From contig WGME01000003.1 in NCBI GenBank assembly GCA_016125225.1, forward strand, positions 372,001 to 436,000: a stretch of 64,000 bases of DNA, read 5' to 3'. The notes beneath the pieces are model-generated. The model was not told the DNA's origin and did no database searches. It was given only the letters and a program-made list of their open reading frames with translations. Position 1 is the first letter of the stretch; each line of letters opens with the position of its first letter. The position numbers and the translations under genes are program-made. This document shows positions 9,161 through 17,586 of the stretch, piece by piece. The DNA comes from a bacterium (GTDB lineage Bacteria; Planctomycetota; Planctomycetia; Planctomycetales; Planctomycetaceae).

Positions 9161-10309
9161 TTATGCCGCTTTCGTCCATGTCACGCGGTAACGCGACCGC
9201 CAGGCATCCCACAGGGCGACCGCCGTGGTGAGATTCAACGTCAAAAACATCAACGCCGGGCCAAACAACTTGGAGCGGCGACCGTGAGATTGTGCGAACC
9301 AGCCTGCGATGGCCATCACATAAAAGCTGAACTGTATCGCGAGCAGCACCGCATAGGGGGGGGTATTGACCAGCGCGATATTGGCCGTCGCAGCGATGAT
9401 GAGCAGCACCGGCGACACCAGCCGCAATAATTTGTGCGACACGAACTCAAACCAGAGCCGATTCCGCCACGGCCAGATCCAGGCGGGATAGAGCCGCACG
9501 AGTTGAGCCGCCCCGGCAATCGTCCGTCGTTTGCGGATCGCTTCCTGTTGTGGAGACGTCGACGGCACATCGTAGGCGATGGCTTGTGGTTCGAAGACGC
9601 AGCGGTAGCCCTGATTGATGATCGTCATGGGAATCGCGACATCATCGAGGATGGTCACTTCCGGAATCGGCTGAAACAGTTCGCGGCGGATGGCGTAACA
9701 AGCACCGGTTGCACCCGGCACGCCCCGAAACCGGCTTTCCGCCTTCCGCAAAAACTTTTCATACTTCCAGTACAGGCCGATGCCTTCTCCGGCAGTGGTC
9801 GTACTGGCGGAAGTCTTGAGGACCAGTTCGCCCGAGACCACGCCCACGGTTTCATCGGCGAAGTTGGCGAGACATTCCGTAAGAAACGCGGCGTGAAACT
9901 CCTGGCGGGCGTCGGTCAATAAAACGATCTCGCCACGGCATTGCGGAATCAGTTCATTCAGCACGGCGGGTTTGCCACGACGTTCGGCAAAGCGGATACC
10001 ACGCACGCGTGGATCACCAATGAGTGACAGCGCTTCGTACGTGTTGTCCGTTGAGCCATCGGAACCGATGAGAATTTCGACAATCTGATCGGCACCGTGC
10101 ATGGCGAGCAGGCTGCGGATTTTATCGGGCAGACGCCGGGCTTCATTGTGTGCAGCGATCACAATCGAAACAGATTTCCGCGTGGGTTGGCGCTGTCTCC
10201 GCAAAGGGATGCAATGCGCCAGGCCGGCCATCAACAACGGATAGCCCGCATAGATGTAACCGAGCCCGACAATCGAACACCAGAAGAGAATCTGCACCGT
10301 CGAATGCAT
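9161..10309 (-). CDS. glycosyltransferase family 2 (exopolysaccharide)
   Basis: 382 residues; the ATG at 10309 follows GGGAGG by six bases and lies one base after the TGA of the preceding gene. After a membrane segment and the SIVIAAHNEARRLPDKI start of the GT-A fold, it has ILIGSDGSTDNT (about 80) and VLLTDARQEF as the likely nucleotide-sugar and metal site. VTILDDVAIPM supplies the acidic residues of the acceptor site, and RKRRTIAG resembles the Q/RxxRW-type motif of processive GT2 enzymes. Two or three C-terminal membrane helices follow. It probably adds a sugar to the growing lipid-linked repeat unit at the inner membrane. Donor sugar cannot be read from sequence. Confidence 0.9.
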   Translation of the reverse strand: MHSTVQILFWCSIVGLGYIYAGYPLLMAGLAHCIPLRRQRQPTRKSVSIVIAAHNEARRLPDKIRSLLAMHGADQIVEILIGSDGSTDNTYEALSLIGDPRVRGIRFAERRGKPAVLNELIPQCRGEIVLLTDARQEFHAAFLTECLANFADETVGVVSGELVLKTSASTTTAGEGIGLYWKYEKFLRKAESRFRGVPGATGACYAIRRELFQPIPEVTILDDVAIPMTIINQGYRCVFEPQAIAYDVPSTSPQQEAIRKRRTIAGAAQLVRLYPAWIWPWRNRLWFEFVSHKLLRLVSPVLLIIAATANIALVNTPPYAVLLAIQFSFYVMAIAGWFAQSHGRRSKLFGPALMFLTLNLTTAVALWDAWRSRYRVTWTKAA

Positions 10310-10310
10310 C

Positions 10311-11702
10311 TCAGCCTCCCGATTTCACACGATTGGCTGTGAGTTCATCGAGCAGTTGAATCAACCGGCCGGTCTGTTGTTCCCGGGAGTATTCCTCGAT
10401 CTCGGGTTCATCGGGCAGATCGCATTCGGTATCGGTTCGCAGTCGATCATGCAGCCAGCGTGCAATCCCCGGCACATCGCGGGGCGAAAAACAACTGTCG
10501 GGATGAAAGCGTTGAGCAATCTCTCGCGCTTCACCCGGTGGGCAAACCGTGAGCATGGGCCGACGAGCCGCAAGATATTCGAAGAGCTTCGCCGGAACCA
10601 CGCGTTCGGCTCCGGGGACATCACTCAGCAGGAGACACAACGCATCCGACGACGACATCCACGCCAACACTTTATCGTGCGGACAATAATCGAGGGACGT
10701 TACCTTGCAGGCGGTCTGCTGCAGTCGATCCAGCACGGCCTGCTGCTCGGGAGTTTTTCGGCCCACGCAGACGAATTCCAGTCGACCGGCCGTCACTGGT
10801 TTCGTTGCGGCCAGTTGCTCGATCGCCTGCACCACGGGGGAAACGTCGGTCAGATTCCACAACGTGCCGGTGTAGATCAGTCGAAACTTGCCAGCGGTCG
10901 TGAAGTAATTCGTTGCGTTATCGAAGTCGACGAAGTCTTCAGCGTCGTATCCGTTGTAGATACAGACCCGCTTGGCTGACGATTGCAGGGCATCGAGTCG
11001 CGTGCCGATGCGGTCGACACTGGCCTGCGTGGTGGCTACAACAGCATCCGCAGCACGTAATACCGAGCGTTGTTGCCGTTCTTGAATCCACTGTGACCAC
11101 CGATCTCGCTGAGCATGTTCCAGATACTGGCTGCTCAGATCCCACTCATCGCGGTAGTCGAGGACCAGTGGCAAGCCGAATCGCCGTTTGAGTGTCCGGC
11201 CGACAAGGAAACTTGTATAGGACGGGGCGGTGCAGACAATTGCATCGTGCGGTGTCTCGCGCAGCACTTGTGTCCCGGCGGCGACTGCATTCGGATACCA
11301 CAGAATCTGCGGATCGGGTTGCAAGGCGAGTTTAGCCAGCGACTTGATCGCGGCTTTCCCCCAGCGCAACGGAGCCCGCCACTGAGGGCCGGGTTGGTTG
11401 CTGGCCGATCCCAGACTCCGTTTGACGCCATAACCCGGTTCCCAGGTTCTGGCACGCACAATCCGGGTAACCGCGGGAATCTCCGCGAGCAGGCTCTCAT
11501 CAAGAACGGGTACCGAGGGATTTGCGACGGTCAGGACCGTGACGTTCCAGCCCGCTCGCTCCAGATATTTCACCCACTTCACCGGCCGTTGAACACCCGC
11601 CCCGCCAACAGGGGGAAAGCTGTAACCAATGAGTAACACCCGACCACGGCATGGGCGTGCGGTTGTGGCTTCGGGTGGCGGTTCGAGCAGAGTCGTTTTC
11701 AT
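10311..11702 (-). CDS. glycosyltransferase family 4 (exopolysaccharide)
   Basis: A GT-B fold glycosyltransferase. The ATG at 11702 overlaps the upstream stop as ATGA, so I prefer it (463 residues) to the in-frame ATG at 11756. The N-terminal domain starts LLIGYSFPPVGGAGVQRPVKW, the glycine-rich acceptor-side loop. Later come LVLDYRDEWD and CIYNGYDAEDF. The C-terminal domain has LIYTGTLWN and VVPAKLFEYLAARRPML, the E-x7-E-like donor phosphate-binding region. It is soluble or peripheral. The substrate is unknown; the operon context makes it one of three glycosyltransferases building the repeat unit. Confidence 0.9.
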   Translation of the reverse strand: MKTTLLEPPPEATTARPCRGRVLLIGYSFPPVGGAGVQRPVKWVKYLERAGWNVTVLTVANPSVPVLDESLLAEIPAVTRIVRARTWEPGYGVKRSLGSASNQPGPQWRAPLRWGKAAIKSLAKLALQPDPQILWYPNAVAAGTQVLRETPHDAIVCTAPSYTSFLVGRTLKRRFGLPLVLDYRDEWDLSSQYLEHAQRDRWSQWIQERQQRSVLRAADAVVATTQASVDRIGTRLDALQSSAKRVCIYNGYDAEDFVDFDNATNYFTTAGKFRLIYTGTLWNLTDVSPVVQAIEQLAATKPVTAGRLEFVCVGRKTPEQQAVLDRLQQTACKVTSLDYCPHDKVLAWMSSSDALCLLLSDVPGAERVVPAKLFEYLAARRPMLTVCPPGEAREIAQRFHPDSCFSPRDVPGIARWLHDRLRTDTECDLPDEPEIEEYSREQQTGRLIQLLDELTANRVKSGG

Positions 11703-12394
11703 AGGGATTGTGATGTCGCCCATTGAGGAACGGCGCGATGGTATTCCATCAGCCATTCATCCAGAATCACGGCACGGTAGCGGGCAAAAACACCACGCAT
11801 GGCCAGGTTTTCAATGATTTCGTCAGCCCACGGCAATCGATCGTGCAGAAGGAACACATCGCCCGCTGCGGGTGGATAACGCTGACACCACGCGGAAACA
11901 TTGGCCGAAGATGTCATCCGAAAATCTTTCGGATCGACGTTCCACAAGGCGATGCGGTGATGCTGCTGCCAAAGTCCGGAAAACTTGCCGACTGACAGTT
12001 CGCCTTTGGGGGGGCGGACCCAGTGAATCGGTTGGCCCGTGCGGTCCTGCAGCCAGTCTTTGGTCCGTTCGATTTCGTCAAGGAACTGTGATGCCGTAGT
12101 CCGCCGTGGTTCGCTGTGTGTCCAGGTGTGGTTGCCCAATTGATGGCCTGCTGCTGCGATGGCATCGATGAGCTCCGGGTGCTTGTCCGCAGCTTCACCG
12201 ACCACGAAGAATGTCGCCTTCAGATGCCAACGCTCCAACGTTTCCAGCAATCGAGGCGTGTACTCCGGATGCGGCCCGTCGTCGAATGTCAAGGCGAGCT
12301 GCCGTGAATGTTTCGGTCCGCGCACGAGCCAACGCGATGGCGGCAAGCAAGCCGTCATCAGTTGTCTCAGTGCTTGGCGAACCGGATTCATCAT
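11699..12394 (-). CDS. polysaccharide deacetylase (NodB/CE4 family)
   Basis: 231 residues forming one NodB homology domain. Motif 1 is LALTFDDGPHP (residues about 29-39), with catalytic base and metal Asp. Motif 2 is LGNHTWTHSE (about 80-89), with both metal histidines. Motif 3 is RPPKGE, where most relatives have RPPxG. LFLLHD supplies the terminal motif with the catalytic His. Expected activity is removal of N- or O-acetyl groups from the exopolysaccharide or its lipid-linked precursor. There is no signal peptide, so it may act in the cytoplasm or be misannotated at the start; ATGs at 12394 and 12391 are adjacent. Its stop overlaps the start of the next GT4. Confidence 0.92.
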   Translation of the reverse strand: MMNPVRQALRQLMTACLPPSRWLVRGPKHSRQLALTFDDGPHPEYTPRLLETLERWHLKATFFVVGEAADKHPELIDAIAAAGHQLGNHTWTHSEPRRTTASQFLDEIERTKDWLQDRTGQPIHWVRPPKGELSVGKFSGLWQQHHRIALWNVDPKDFRMTSSANVSAWCQRYPPAAGDVFLLHDRLPWADEIIENLAMRGVFARYRAVILDEWLMEYHRAVPQWATSQSL

Positions 12395-12421
12395 GACGTC
12401 AATAAGTCCTGCTGCGATCGA

Positions 12422-13618
12422 TCATGTCAGGCATGGTTTCCACGATTTCTGGGTCGTCACTGGCTCGGCTTCATGCCTGACATGCTGAAAAATCTCGGTC
12501 AGTTTCCGGGCGGCTGTCAGTGATGAAGCCGGTTCAAATCGTCGGGTTAATCCTTCTGGTGGTACATGTTGCAGTCGATCAGCAATCGCCTCGGCTAACG
12601 CCCGAGGTTGTGCCGGGGGAACCAGCCGGTCGTATACCGGATCGGCGATTTCAGCGATGCCACCGACATTGGTCGCGACAAACGACCCACCCGATGCCAT
12701 TGTTTCCAGCAATACATTCGGAACTCCTTCGGAGCGACTGGACAGCACGGTGACATCCGCCGCTCGGTACCATTGAGCCAATTGAAGTTGCGACTGTGAC
12801 CCGCGGAATTCGACGATGTCCGTCAGTCCACTCTCCGCAATCTGCCGACGCAATGGGGTCTCCAGAGGTCCGCTCCCCAGAACATAGCACGCAGGATTCC
12901 CCCCGCGTTGACGAAGTTCACCGCAGGCCGCAATCCAGGTGGGCCAATCTTTCACGTCAACCAGTCGGCCCACCCCGACGACGACCGGCCGATCGAGTGG
13001 CAACCCAAGCTGCTGCCGGGCGGTTGCACGATCGCCGGGATGAAACACTGTGTGATCGATGCCTCGTGGCACCACATAGGTCTTTTCCGTGGAGATGCCG
13101 TCTTCACGAAGTGTGTCGGCGAGATCCTGGCTGACCGCGATCACCGCTGCGGCCCGGCTCAACGTTTTCAAAATCACGTCGCGACGGCGGCCCGTCCGTC
13201 CCAGCAGGAGCACATCGCTCCCTCCCACCATAATCACCGCTGGAATGTCGGCTTCCTCAGCCGCTCGCACCGCCACAGTCCCATCCGGATGGGCCCAGTA
13301 CGACAGAATGATCTCTGGCTGGAACTCAGCAATCGTGCGTCGAACGACAGACCGGATCGACCACCACAGGAAGTCGTCATACAGTTCACGACACAGTTTC
13401 GGCGGATAATAGAACGCGGGGTATTCGGCAGCCACGTTCGACAAGATGCGATCACCCGTCGGTTGCGGTGGATGACGCCATGCCTGCAGGAATGGGACGG
13501 GTGCTACCACGCGGACCTCGTGCACTGCGGACAATGCCGCCAGCATGGTGCGATTGAACGTGGCCAGTTGAGGCTGACCCGCATTCGGATACGCGTAAGA
13601 GAGGAAGAGAATCCGCAT
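12422..13618 (-). CDS. glycosyltransferase family 4 (exopolysaccharide)
   Basis: 398 residues from the ATG at 13618, which begins the classic GT4 strand MRILFLSYAYPNAGQPQ and lies 11 bases after the preceding stop. An upstream in-frame start at 13702 would sit inside that gene. The C-terminal Rossmann domain shows VVGVGRLVDVKDW, EFRGSQSQLQLAQWYRAADV and SRSEGVPNVLLETMASGG. The last contains the E-x7-E-type donor-binding motif. The fold call is firm; sugar specificity is not. It is the second retaining GT4 of the operon and is followed 27 bp later by the deacetylase gene. Confidence 0.92.
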   Translation of the reverse strand: MRILFLSYAYPNAGQPQLATFNRTMLAALSAVHEVRVVAPVPFLQAWRHPPQPTGDRILSNVAAEYPAFYYPPKLCRELYDDFLWWSIRSVVRRTIAEFQPEIILSYWAHPDGTVAVRAAEEADIPAVIMVGGSDVLLLGRTGRRRDVILKTLSRAAAVIAVSQDLADTLREDGISTEKTYVVPRGIDHTVFHPGDRATARQQLGLPLDRPVVVGVGRLVDVKDWPTWIAACGELRQRGGNPACYVLGSGPLETPLRRQIAESGLTDIVEFRGSQSQLQLAQWYRAADVTVLSSRSEGVPNVLLETMASGGSFVATNVGGIAEIADPVYDRLVPPAQPRALAEAIADRLQHVPPEGLTRRFEPASSLTAARKLTEIFQHVRHEAEPVTTQKSWKPCLT

Positions 13619-13629
13619 GGTTTTCGGTG

Positions 13630-14883
13630 CTATTGGTGAGTTGTCTCGGGTTGGGGATTGGCCTCCGATGCTGTCGTTGTGGTGCGACCATAGCGTACCC
13701 ACTGACGGAAGCGAGTGGTCAATCCGCCGTGCTCAATCGCTTTGCGGACGGTTTTGCGTCCCCATTGACACCATTGCAAATGTGCTGCGGTGGCTCGCCC
13801 TGATAAGGTGGGGGGCAGCAGCCAGACCGTGCCCGATTGACTGGTATGATTCGCAAAGAGTTCTTTGTAGTCCGCATCTCCCCCGCCGAAGTCAAACCAT
13901 TCGGCGGGATCATGCTGGATGAGATCATCAATCATCTGAATGAGCATCATCTGCCCGGGCGAATGCTTCGCGTACTCCGAGAGATAGCCAACTTCCTCGT
14001 AATGGAAGCAACCATGATCCTGGTTGCCGACGGTGAACGCGACGGCTTGATCTTCAACGAACCAGAGGTAGCAGCGCAGCAGACCCAACTCAGCGAGCTT
14101 GGTGTATTGGGCCAATTCAGCGGCATCATTGCGAATCCGCAGTCCGAACTGACGGGTTTGCCAAGTCTGCAAAGAGATGCGATGGGCCACCTCCAGAAAT
14201 CGCGGGACATCGCCCACATCTCTGAGACATTCGAGCCGCGTTGATCCGAATTTTTTCAGCTTGCGGCGGAATGTCTGCCGGGTTTTCGAGCTGAATTTGG
14301 ACCAATAATCGTCGGTCTTCGTCGGAAGATGAATCCGTCTACGGGGTTGAATGCCCGCGTGATGAAACCGTGTCCAGCCCTGCGGCAAGACTTCGTTCAA
14401 GGCCTGGGCCAAGGTGGACTCGACATCCAGGTCTTCCATCAACAGGAATGCCGCGCCTGTGGAGACAACTTGCTTCAACGTCTGCTGAACGACGGCGGTT
14501 AACGCCCCCGATGATGAATCGCTGAGCACGCCATTACCGGCCAATCGCCAGCCATGCAGTTGTTGACCGAACGGAAAAGCCCCCAGTCGGCGAGTTGAGA
14601 CCGACTTGGGGATCAATGCCGTGATCGCTTGCGTCGTGGTGGCCTCTTGTGCAGTGATCAGCAATGGCACGAGCGGCGTAGTTCTCAGATGGGCAAGGTC
14701 TGCCAGTACCACATCGGGATGTTGCAGCGGACAGGCTGTCACATCGGCGGCATAGAGCCGCATCCAATCCCAGTAGATCTGAGAAATGTGATTCTGTACG
14801 CCGGCATCGATCGGGTGGATGTGACATACCTGCCCCATCCCGTTCCGAGGATTCGCCATCGCCGTCGTTTGTGCCGAAGTCAT
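13630..14883 (-). CDS. GNAT/FemAB-like acyltransferase (BioF2-type) of exopolysaccharide cluster
   Basis: 417 residues from the ATG at 14883; a TTG at 14901 is in frame. The central SSKTRQTFRRKLKKFG and the following helix-rich part, then FTVGNQDHGCFHYEEVGY and WFDFGGGDADYKELF, match the double-GNAT fold of the Acetyltransf_6/CelD-like proteins found in polysaccharide clusters. Members are thought to move acyl or aminoacyl groups onto sugars or peptides, but few are tested. It is followed after 11 bases by a GT4 and is the second protein of this type in the operon. Together with the PaaK-like ligase it suggests that the glycan carries an acyl or amino-acid substituent (inference). Confidence 0.75.
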   Translation of the reverse strand: MTSAQTTAMANPRNGMGQVCHIHPIDAGVQNHISQIYWDWMRLYAADVTACPLQHPDVVLADLAHLRTTPLVPLLITAQEATTTQAITALIPKSVSTRRLGAFPFGQQLHGWRLAGNGVLSDSSSGALTAVVQQTLKQVVSTGAAFLLMEDLDVESTLAQALNEVLPQGWTRFHHAGIQPRRRIHLPTKTDDYWSKFSSKTRQTFRRKLKKFGSTRLECLRDVGDVPRFLEVAHRISLQTWQTRQFGLRIRNDAAELAQYTKLAELGLLRCYLWFVEDQAVAFTVGNQDHGCFHYEEVGYLSEYAKHSPGQMMLIQMIDDLIQHDPAEWFDFGGGDADYKELFANHTSQSGTVWLLPPTLSGRATAAHLQWCQWGRKTVRKAIEHGGLTTRFRQWVRYGRTTTTASEANPQPETTHQ

Positions 14884-14930
14884 AGAAGGCTCGAAAAGCA
14901 AATTTCAGAATTCCAATCAATACCGCTGCC

Positions 14931-16274
14931 CTAACCGGCCTGTACCACCACGCGGTGCTTGCCTGCCTTGGTCAAGGGAATGTCTTCCACGAATTGAAGT
15001 TCCAGCTCGACAGCCGATCCGGTGCACTTGCGAATTTCATTCAGCAGGAATTCGCGATCGGCGAGCATCAGGCCCCCATCGACCACCAGCTTCAAGGTGA
15101 TCTTCTGCGGCGACTGCTGCACCACCTGGAAGCGGCGGATGGTGGGGAACTCTTTGAGCAGATGCGGGAAGAATTCGCCGGGAATCTTCCGGCCGTCAGG
15201 TGTGTTGAGCGTATCAAGCTGCCGCCCCACGACTTTGGTCAGCAGTGGCAAGCCGCGTCCACACGAGCACTGCCCAAACCCAGCCACAGCCCGGTCACCA
15301 TTCACATAGCGAATGAAGGGCATGCCGTAGTTGAACAGATCGGTAATGACGACGTTGCCTTCTTCTCCATTGGGAGTTGGTTGGCCGTGGTCATCGATAA
15401 TCTCGACAAACAGATTCTCCTGGCTCAGGTGCAGGCCTTTATGGTGTTCGCATTCAGCACCAATGAGCATGAACTCGCGGGACCCATAGGTTTCAAACAC
15501 GGGAGCCCCGAGAATCTGTTCGAGTGTCACACGCTGGAAATCATGCAGCTTTTCCGCACCGACGATGATGGACTTCGGGGCAAACGGGCGTGCTCCGACC
15601 GATTCGCAATAGCGTGCGAATTCATACAAGGGATTCGTATAACCGACGACGACTTCGGGCCGGTATCGGTTCCACCGTCGCAGATGTTCCTGCATCTTCT
15701 CGGGTGTGAACTCAAAGCAACTCAAAATCAGATGCCGGTCGAGACGGTGATGCAGATCGGCTTTCCAGCGTTTCCACATCGGCACATTACCCACATGACT
15801 GCCCCAGACATAGAGCTGTTTTGTGCCGGGGGCACCACCTGCCCATCCGTAGCCGCGGTACATCATGGCCGTGCGGCGGTCATTGCTGCCGGTATCGAGA
15901 TCGAATTGCAATGGTTCGCCACTTGATCCACCGGTCGCTTTTGATAACCGCACCAAAGGAGCCGTGGTCCGCATGCGCAGACGCTGCTGCCGGATCGTTT
16001 CCCGAGTGATGAGCGGCCAGTTTTGCAAGTCACTCAATTCCTGGACCGAGTACGCATTCAAACCTTGTTTGGCCCAGCTTTCGGCATAGAACGGACAACT
16101 CTCGGCCGCGTGCCGTATTAGCTTGCGTAGTGCCAGCAGCTGCAGAGTTTCCAACTGCCTGGCCGACCACCACTGCGTTTCTTCGGCGCGCTGCCAATGC
16201 TGCATCGTCTGGCGGCGTTTGATGACGCCGTCAAAGAATGGGAGCAGGACATGTCGATAGAGTTGGCCGTACAT
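14931..16274 (-). CDS. PaaK/CapK-like adenylate-forming ligase
   Basis: 447 residues of the phenylacetate-CoA ligase/CapK superfamily. The P-loop-like KATGGSSGEPLQF is near residue 110, VVGYTNPLYEFARY and ETYGSREFMLIGAEC form the adenylate pocket, and GNVVITDLFNYGMPFIRY holds the hinge region. CSCGRGLPLLTKVVGR includes a Cys-x-Cys seen in PaaK relatives. Such enzymes activate a carboxylate with ATP. In capsule clusters they are proposed to supply activated acyl groups for sugar decoration, which fits the two flanking acyltransferases. Start chosen at the ATG at 16274; an in-frame GTG at 16283 is nearly equal. No carrier-protein gene is visible nearby. Confidence 0.85.
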   Translation of the reverse strand: MYGQLYRHVLLPFFDGVIKRRQTMQHWQRAEETQWWSARQLETLQLLALRKLIRHAAESCPFYAESWAKQGLNAYSVQELSDLQNWPLITRETIRQQRLRMRTTAPLVRLSKATGGSSGEPLQFDLDTGSNDRRTAMMYRGYGWAGGAPGTKQLYVWGSHVGNVPMWKRWKADLHHRLDRHLILSCFEFTPEKMQEHLRRWNRYRPEVVVGYTNPLYEFARYCESVGARPFAPKSIIVGAEKLHDFQRVTLEQILGAPVFETYGSREFMLIGAECEHHKGLHLSQENLFVEIIDDHGQPTPNGEEGNVVITDLFNYGMPFIRYVNGDRAVAGFGQCSCGRGLPLLTKVVGRQLDTLNTPDGRKIPGEFFPHLLKEFPTIRRFQVVQQSPQKITLKLVVDGGLMLADREFLLNEIRKCTGSAVELELQFVEDIPLTKAGKHRVVVQAG

Positions 16275-16308
16275 GGTCTTCACTTCAGCAAGGGCTTGTC
16301 ACAATGTC

Positions 16309-17547
16309 TCAATGAACCGCTGGAATGGTGGCTGGTTCTGCTTCGGTTTGGTCCAGCGTCTGTTGTCCTCGGCTGGCCAGTTGGCGTCGAAATTCCCGGA
16401 TGCCGGACATCACGCGGTACTTCCAGCGGGGGCGTCTCCATTGCGCCCAAGTCAAGGTGGTCACACGGTTGGTCAGCCGTTGTTTGTGGATGGAATCTCC
16501 GGCCATAAAGTCGAAGGCGTCGTATCCCCGCCTCAAACTTTCCTGCATCGAGAAGAAATCGGTGATCAGTCCCGGACTGGCGGCGGAATTCGCCACGCGT
16601 CCTCCCTGATAAACCATCACCCGCCCCTGATCGATCAGAAGTTGAGAGCAACCAAGAACTTCCTGTCCGCTGGACAACCGAGACAGCACCATTTCGCCGC
16701 GTGGCACCAAACGGTCAATCAATGCCCGATGAAATTGCGTGAAGCGTTCGCTCGAATAACAACCGGGCTGTCCCACGCTTTGCCAACGGGCCTGATGCAA
16801 GCGAACCAGATCAGTGAAAATGTCCTGGGCATGTTCTGCGGTTTCGGCCCATTCAAACTGCACATCACCGAGCTTGCGGATGTTTTGCCGAATGTTTTTC
16901 CGAGTCGAGTCCCCCAGGTTCAGCAGGACTTCGTGTTGAGCTTCTCGAGCTTTGTTCAGATCAAACCATCGAGCCGATTTCTGATGTAGCGTCCAATCCG
17001 TACCCTGCCGGATGACATCGGGCAACTGCTCTTCGGGAAAGCCATCGAACTTCAGGGCATCCCAGTCTGATTCCTGCATCAACTGGCTGAGCATTGTCTG
17101 CACAAAGGAGCCGAGAAACTCAGGCAAGCAGGCGAAGTTGTTGTATTCGATGAACACCGAATCTGCCGACGGCTCTCCAGCGGTACCACAATGCCAGGTT
17201 CGTTCGCGAAATAAACCATCGCGATCGTCAACCCCGCGCGTTAACAGCATCACACCCACGCAACGACCAGCGACTTCAAGGACGCCGTATCGATGGGGAA
17301 CCAGATCGCCATAGTGGTCGAGCCAGGTTTCTGTCCAGGCCCGCGACGCTAGTAACGGCAGGGCTCCATGTTGTTTTTCGACCTGTTCCCAGCGCGACAG
17401 TACCTGAGAGCGATCTTGTGAGCTGTACCATCTCCATGTCGCTGATGTTGGAGAATCAGCCCGGCTGGTCTCGGCCGGTCTTTCGTCAGTGGTGACGGAT
17501 TCCATCAAACTCACGGGAAGGCTTTCTGAGACAGCGGAACGAGGCAT
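16309..17547 (-). CDS. GNAT/FemAB-like acyltransferase (BioF2-type) of exopolysaccharide cluster
   Basis: 412 residues. A region with STRKNIRQNIRKLG, LHQARWQSVGQPGCYSS and VLGCSQLLIDQGRVMVYQGG, then GYDAFDFMAGDSIHKQRL, matches the GNAT/FemAB fold of exopolysaccharide-associated acyltransferases. It resembles the protein two genes downstream (same KxxR helix, same F-D-F-x-x-G-D end of domain), so the two are probably paralogues of different specificity. The N-terminal 30 residues are poorly ordered and an alternative ATG lies at 17505. The PaaK-like gene follows after 34 bases. Confidence 0.75.
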   Translation of the reverse strand: MPRSAVSESLPVSLMESVTTDERPAETSRADSPTSATWRWYSSQDRSQVLSRWEQVEKQHGALPLLASRAWTETWLDHYGDLVPHRYGVLEVAGRCVGVMLLTRGVDDRDGLFRERTWHCGTAGEPSADSVFIEYNNFACLPEFLGSFVQTMLSQLMQESDWDALKFDGFPEEQLPDVIRQGTDWTLHQKSARWFDLNKAREAQHEVLLNLGDSTRKNIRQNIRKLGDVQFEWAETAEHAQDIFTDLVRLHQARWQSVGQPGCYSSERFTQFHRALIDRLVPRGEMVLSRLSSGQEVLGCSQLLIDQGRVMVYQGGRVANSAASPGLITDFFSMQESLRRGYDAFDFMAGDSIHKQRLTNRVTTLTWAQWRRPRWKYRVMSGIREFRRQLASRGQQTLDQTEAEPATIPAVH

Positions 17548-17586
17548 CCTGACAGAATCGGCGAGCCGACTTCCGTGAACAATTTC

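Noticed and set aside
14955-15926. A 323-codon plus-strand frame inside the PaaK-like gene
   Set aside because: The opposite strand encodes a recognised adenylating enzyme with intact motifs; the plus-strand frame has no domain and no ribosome-binding site.
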